From the NCBI GenBank assembly GCA_903921835.1, contig CAIXRL010000715.1:1-8540 (forward strand): a DNA stretch of 8,540 nt, read 5' to 3'. The notes beneath the pieces are model-generated. The model was not told the origin of the DNA. It worked only from the letters and a program-made list of their open reading frames with translations, and did no database searches. How positions within the stretch are numbered: position 1 is the first letter of the stretch; each line of letters starts with the position of its first letter. This document shows, piece after piece, positions 5,801 through 8,540 of this stretch. Position numbers and translations under genes: made by a program. This DNA is from Candidatus Eiseniibacteriota bacterium. Its GTDB lineage: Bacteria; Eisenbacteria; RBG-16-71-46.

Positions 5801-8540
5801 ACTCGACCTGTCGCGCTCGCAGTTCATCGAGGTGTGGCTGGACGATTTCAACGACGACCACGATCCAGCCCGGCCGCGCGACGGGCTCGTGCGCGGAGGG
5901 CATGTCCGGCTGCACGTCGACCTCGGCACGGTGAGCGAGGACCAGATGCGCGCGCCGAACCGGCTGCCGGACGGCGTCCTGCAGAGCGAGGACAAGCCGC
6001 CGCGGGATCACCAGCTCACCGTGACGGAGGGCAACGACGAGGACACCGGCTACGACGGCCTGCTGGACGCCGAGGAACGCGCGCGCTACCAGTCCGGGGC
6101 GGGCACGCTCGCCGACCTCGTCACCGCCTCGCCGGACGACCCCGAGGGTGACGACTACGGCGACCCGGACAACAGCTACCACGACATCGACCCGCGCAAG
6201 TTCGTCCGCACGAACGGCACGGAGGGCAACAAGAAGATCTATCCGTACCCCGACACCGAGGATCTCAACCTCAACGAGAACCTCGACAGGACCGAGAACT
6301 ACTACGAGTACACGATCGACCTCAGCGACGGGCAGACGCCATACCTCGAGACCGACCTGCAGGCGCTCCATCTCGCGAACGCCGCCGACAACGGCTGGCG
6401 GCGCTACCGCATCCCGATCACGGACAGCCTGCGCGTGCAGTTCGGCACGCCCGACCTGACGCAGGCGCGCCACGTCCGGGTGTGGATCGACGGCCTCAAG
6501 GGCGCCGAGCCCTATACGGCGAGCGAGGTCCATCCGCTGCTGATGATCGGCGGGTTCGACATCGTGGGCAGTCGCTGGGTCCAGACGCAGCTGACCCCGC
6601 GCCAGCGCGACACGCTGGCCACGACGATGACGCTGAACTCGATCAACTCGGTGGACAATGCCGACGTCTACATCCCGCCGTTCGATCCCGGCACGGCGCT
6701 CACCGGCAGCCAGACGGCCACGCGGCGCGAGCAGTCGCTGAGCCTGGAGTTCACCAACCTCGCCGCGGGCAACACGCTCGAGGCCTACCGCACGTTCTCC
6801 ATCGACGAGGACTACTCGCGGTACGGCACGCTGACCTGGTACGCCTCGGCGTTCGACGTCGCCGGCTACGACGCTGCGGTGGACTCGCTCAGCTACTTCG
6901 TGCGTTTCGCGTCCGACGAACAGGGCACCAACTACTACGAGGTCAAGCACCGCCTGCCCGCGTCGTCGGCCCCGCTCGCCATCCACTGGGAGGAGGTCAA
7001 GGCGACGCTGGCGGAGATCTCGAACTTCAAGCTCTCGGCGGGTTTTCCGAAATCGGATCCGATCCTCTTTCGCACGGCGTACGGCAATGCCGGCGACTCG
7101 CTGATCATTCACGGCCGGCCATCGTTCACCCGGCTGCGGCGGATCTCGATCGGGCTCATCAACGGGCACTCGGGCGGGGACTCGCTCGGGCGGCGGTTCC
7201 CGCGCGGTCAGCTCTGGTTCGACGAGCTGCGCGCCACGGACGTCAAGAAGGACGTCGGTATCGCCGACCGGCTCCTGGTCGGCGGGCACGTCGCGAACCT
7301 CGCCAGCTTCAATGTCTCGTGGAACTCGCGCGACGCCGACTTCCTCAGTGTCGGCGATACGCGCGGCTCGGGCAGCCGCACCACGAATCTGGCCGCGACC
7401 TCGTCGGTGGACACGCATAGGTTCTTCGAGGGCACCGGCATCCAGTTGCCCGTGAACATGGTCTACAACCAGAACGTGCAGAAGCCGCGGTTCACCGCAG
7501 GCGACGACGTCGTGCGCACCGGCGCGCAGCAGGACGCGAGCCAGACCCGTTCGACGTCGCGCTCGGTTTCGACCTCGTATTCGAGGTTGTGGAGCGAGCG
7601 CTCCAATCCGTTCCTGCGCTACACCGTCGGCGGCGTCACGGCGAACGCCAGCCGGACCGTGACCAACGACATCAACCCGACCGGAGTCAACTCGGGCGTC
7701 TCCAGCAACGCCGCCGTCAACTGGATGGTCACGCCGCGCGCGCTGCTGCCGCTGGCGCTGCCGTTCACCAAGGCCAGGCTCTTCCCGTTGCCCGAGCGCG
7801 TCAGCGCCAACTTCGTTTCGGCGCAGACGCACAACACGTCCTACAGCCGCTCGATCGACGACCCGACGCAGTTGCAGCTCAGCAACGACGTCGCGGGTCG
7901 CGTCGCGGGCCTCGACCTGAGCGCCGACACGCGCCCGCTCGACTTCATCAGCCACCACATCGACGCGCACCGCTCGCTTTCGCTTTCGAACGTCCATGCG
8001 CAGCGACTCGCGGGTCTCAACATCGGCCGTACGACGTCGTGGCGCCAGACCCTGGGAACGCGGTACACGCTGCAGGCGACGCCGTGGCTCAAGCCTTCGT
8101 TCTCGTGGGGTTCGGGTTTTTCGTCCAACGCCGACCTGCAGTCCCCTGATCTCACCGCGCATGGCGTGGGAAATACGCAGACGGTGCAGGTGAACTGGGA
8201 AATTCCCATGGATCAGTTCACCCGCTCGGCAGGCATGGCGCCCACTTCGGTCGGGGGGGGCGATGATCGCGCCGGCAGGGCGGACAAGTCCCGTTCCACC
8301 AGGGCGCACGACACCCATGCCGGCCAGGCGGACATCGGCGGCGCCGGCCCCGCGGACAGCAGCCACACCTTCGGGCCGGCCTTTGGCCGCGCCGGCCCCG
8401 CGGACAGCAGCCACACCTTCGGGCCGGTCCTCGGCCGCGCCGGCGCCGCGGACAGCAGCCATGCCCTCGGGCCGGTCCTCGGTCGCGCCGGCGCCGCGGA
8501 CAGCAGCCATGCCCTCGGGCCGGTCCTCGGCCGCGCCGGC
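2895..8540 (+). CDS. sprA: SprA/Sov-type T9SS outer-membrane translocon protein, 3' end outside window
   Basis: 1,882 codons run to the window edge without a stop. SprA is a giant outer-membrane barrel forming the export channel of type IX secretion. Family segments appear in the expected order: DRVKVNLLQN (229-238); YKGEEDDLVQELDLGN (253-268); the GDITLGRGN...GSEAVTVNGE...DYTIDYDLGRLTL stretch (about 693-735); YIDDTEG (853-859); FIEVWLDDF (977-985) with VDLGTVSED (1008-1016); the acidic DEDTGYDG (1048-1055); PDTEDLNLNENLDRTENYYEY (1119 onward, in two parts NLNENLDRTE and NYYEY); and FDELRATD (1442-1449). From residue 1793 the sequence becomes tandem repeats. The ATG at 2895 is the only ATG/GTG/TTG start between the in-frame TGA at 2817 and residue 1, but it lacks a Shine-Dalgarno site. 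The N-terminus has a hydrophobic stretch (about 5-21) without a basic n-region, so the signal peptide is weak; cleavage near 17-18 is possible. Divergent to lptFG. Confidence 0.92.
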   Translation, partial: MVTTLTLPALAFLLAISGIPGMKALPWFKAFAHHKPHPTAADSLPTPWKSASRLALERDFVRAGLSGFGVDGSPSLRLQSALDPRRVETSMDPDSGLWTNAVEVGDVRLGTVYRRPLSDFGSQSIRDAFAERWRARSRQDINHSASGASSAQHTGISLAIPVQMPGVVTSILGPGGPALNVSGSESIRLSGTSNWTNQQTGILGQKPSLFPSLDMQQDLNIQLEGQLSDRVKVNLLQNSANQVPLANRIAINYKGEEDDLVQELDLGNTSLALPGTQYVSYSGKNEGLLGVKLATRLGPLDWTVLASKQEGRSERASYSGGASVNKQLLADLEYEKGRYFLLYDPLDGSPLYKIDDTSIQIFRDDANYGNDINPVLGKAMVDPDTLMHVSTRLRDLGIPTPAGNDTAAVRGRFDLLKPVDDYTILPDYYVFSTGVAFKIIRLKLPVTGDMTLAATYTAAPVLLSGASAGPSFAVGGQSIVAPDPDAGRMVMKLLRTPRILLSAADPGNVTTSAYDTKNAFDATRELEMKNFYQLSGFQIDPKTFKLSIQRGTTDPPRNFVTDSTTGVAVNYLEVLGLDNLDESQASAQKGHDGKVDGTGYASGARAYVDFANGIVWFPDPRPFAPRVGGHDNGTPRWFDLTMNLNLNRRLHLIGAAGTDSSGNRAIYDKYSVDRNQDPQYYLSAEYAAQRGGGDITLGRGNLLAGSEAVTVNGERWQRDRDYTIDYDLGRLTLKRSLGPTDQLSVDYSYAPMFAQAAKTLIGSAFSLEGRERSLGGALLYESRGAQDLRPRLGEEPARTLITDLNTNFHFKPDFLTRFADRLPGVHTSAPSDLTVQAEAGASFPNPNTQNVVYIDDTEGVRDAVSLTLSALSWRLSSAPSRRPTGANGQVLQPASVLADTSMGLHNAELHWYMPPNYVKERDLKPNLNDAQGAQNPHQVLALSVPRLPKTFQAGDSLWAGLTYQLDQQGLDLSRSQFIEVWLDDFNDDHDPARPRDGLVRGGHVRLHVDLGTVSEDQMRAPNRLPDGVLQSEDKPPRDHQLTVTEGNDEDTGYDGLLDAEERARYQSGAGTLADLVTASPDDPEGDDYGDPDNSYHDIDPRKFVRTNGTEGNKKIYPYPDTEDLNLNENLDRTENYYEYTIDLSDGQTPYLETDLQALHLANAADNGWRRYRIPITDSLRVQFGTPDLTQARHVRVWIDGLKGAEPYTASEVHPLLMIGGFDIVGSRWVQTQLTPRQRDTLATTMTLNSINSVDNADVYIPPFDPGTALTGSQTATRREQSLSLEFTNLAAGNTLEAYRTFSIDEDYSRYGTLTWYASAFDVAGYDAAVDSLSYFVRFASDEQGTNYYEVKHRLPASSAPLAIHWEEVKATLAEISNFKLSAGFPKSDPILFRTAYGNAGDSLIIHGRPSFTRLRRISIGLINGHSGGDSLGRRFPRGQLWFDELRATDVKKDVGIADRLLVGGHVANLASFNVSWNSRDADFLSVGDTRGSGSRTTNLAATSSVDTHRFFEGTGIQLPVNMVYNQNVQKPRFTAGDDVVRTGAQQDASQTRSTSRSVSTSYSRLWSERSNPFLRYTVGGVTANASRTVTNDINPTGVNSGVSSNAAVNWMVTPRALLPLALPFTKARLFPLPERVSANFVSAQTHNTSYSRSIDDPTQLQLSNDVAGRVAGLDLSADTRPLDFISHHIDAHRSLSLSNVHAQRLAGLNIGRTTSWRQTLGTRYTLQATPWLKPSFSWGSGFSSNADLQSPDLTAHGVGNTQTVQVNWEIPMDQFTRSAGMAPTSVGGGDDRAGRADKSRSTRAHDTHAGQADIGGAGPADSSHTFGPAFGRAGPADSSHTFGPVLGRAGAADSSHALGPVLGRAGAADSSHALGPVLGRAG
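8253..8260 (+). repeat. Run of eight G in the sprA coding frame
   Basis: GTC is followed by eight G and then C, encoding V-G-G-G. Loss of one G would move translation into another open frame rich in Pro, Ala, Thr and Arg. Gain of one G would give TGA within a few codons. It lies 10 bases before the first degenerate repeat unit. Confidence 0.8.
8271..8342 (+). repeat. Degenerate 24-bp (octapeptide) units preceding the 48-bp array
   Basis: Three consecutive 24-base units start at 8271, 8295 and 8319 and read AGRADKSR, STRAHDTH and AGQADIGG. The first half of the following 48-bp unit, AGPADSSH, fits the same pattern. All four have GCG as codon 4 and GAC or CAC as codon 5, and three start GCC GGC. 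They look like older, diverged relatives of the array, which may have grown by doubling a 24-bp unit. Confidence 0.55.
8343..8540 (+). repeat. Tandem 48-bp (16-codon) minisatellite in sprA
   Basis: Four complete units lie at 8343-8390, 8391-8438, 8439-8486 and 8487-8534, and 6 bases of a fifth reach the window edge. They encode AGPADSSHTFGPAFGR, AGPADSSHTFGPVLGR and then AGAADSSHALGPVLGR twice. Units 1 and 2 differ at 3 bases, 2 and 3 at 5, 3 and 4 at 1. The period is a multiple of three and the unit has no stop in any forward frame, so copy-number change keeps the reading frame. In the sprA frame the unit has 14 of 16 G/C at third positions and 11 of 16 at second positions; in the other prolific frame both are 14, so the sprA frame fits the gene's bias slightly better. 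Confidence 0.9.

Noticed and set aside
6482..7420. A 312-codon plus-strand frame inside sprA
   Set aside because: It is a +2 shadow of sprA, rich in Arg, Ala and His; the sprA frame there carries family motifs such as FDELRATD.
1350..8510. A 2,386-codon open frame on the minus strand running through sprA into lptF
   Set aside because: Only its last 469 codons are the real lptF. The rest is in exact antisense register with sprA, is Arg/Val/Glu-rich low-complexity text, and exists because TTA, CTA and TCA codons are missing from sprA.
8343..8540. The terminal repeats as a CRISPR array
   Set aside because: Units are contiguous with no spacers, a multiple of three long, in the sprA frame, and differ by codon-level substitutions.

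Overview
The window is G+C-rich DNA from what looks like a Gram-negative member of the FCB superphylum. It encodes the inner-membrane part of the lipopolysaccharide (LPS) export machine (LptF and LptG) and, divergently, a very large SprA-type protein. SprA is the outer-membrane translocon of the type IX secretion system (T9SS), which is known only from FCB-type bacteria. The strong G+C bias argues against most Bacteroidetes and suggests a high-GC lineage such as Candidatus Eisenbacteria or a Gemmatimonadota relative. That assignment is inference.

Layout. Bases 1-273 hold no convincing gene. They contain a 201-bp segment (27-227) bounded by 19-bp perfect inverted repeats, a possible small non-autonomous mobile element. 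Next comes a two-gene operon on the minus strand: lptF (2759 to 1350) followed by lptG (1353 to 274). The two overlap by 4 bases (ATGA), and lptG has a strong Shine-Dalgarno site inside the end of lptF. A 135-bp divergent intergenic region (2760-2894) contains a tandem GGCAAAT repeat, a TTGACC box and a short palindrome touching the lptF start. From 2895 to the window end a single plus-strand frame of 1,882 codons without a stop encodes the SprA-like protein. Its 3' end is not in the window.

How the genes fit together. LptF and LptG form the transmembrane part of the LptB2FG ABC transporter, which extracts LPS from the inner membrane. SprA forms the T9SS outer-membrane channel. In studied T9SS bacteria many cargo proteins end up attached to LPS, so the neighbourhood is thematically coherent, but the sequence does not prove a functional link.

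The most unusual part is the last 270 bases. SprA-like sequence gives way, just after a run of eight G, to degenerate 24-bp units and then to four tandem 48-bp (16-codon) units. A fifth unit is cut off by the window edge, and the copies become more alike toward that edge. This is either a real coding minisatellite in a secretion translocon or the point where an assembly stopped in a repeat. No rRNA, tRNA, CRISPR array or transposase gene was seen.
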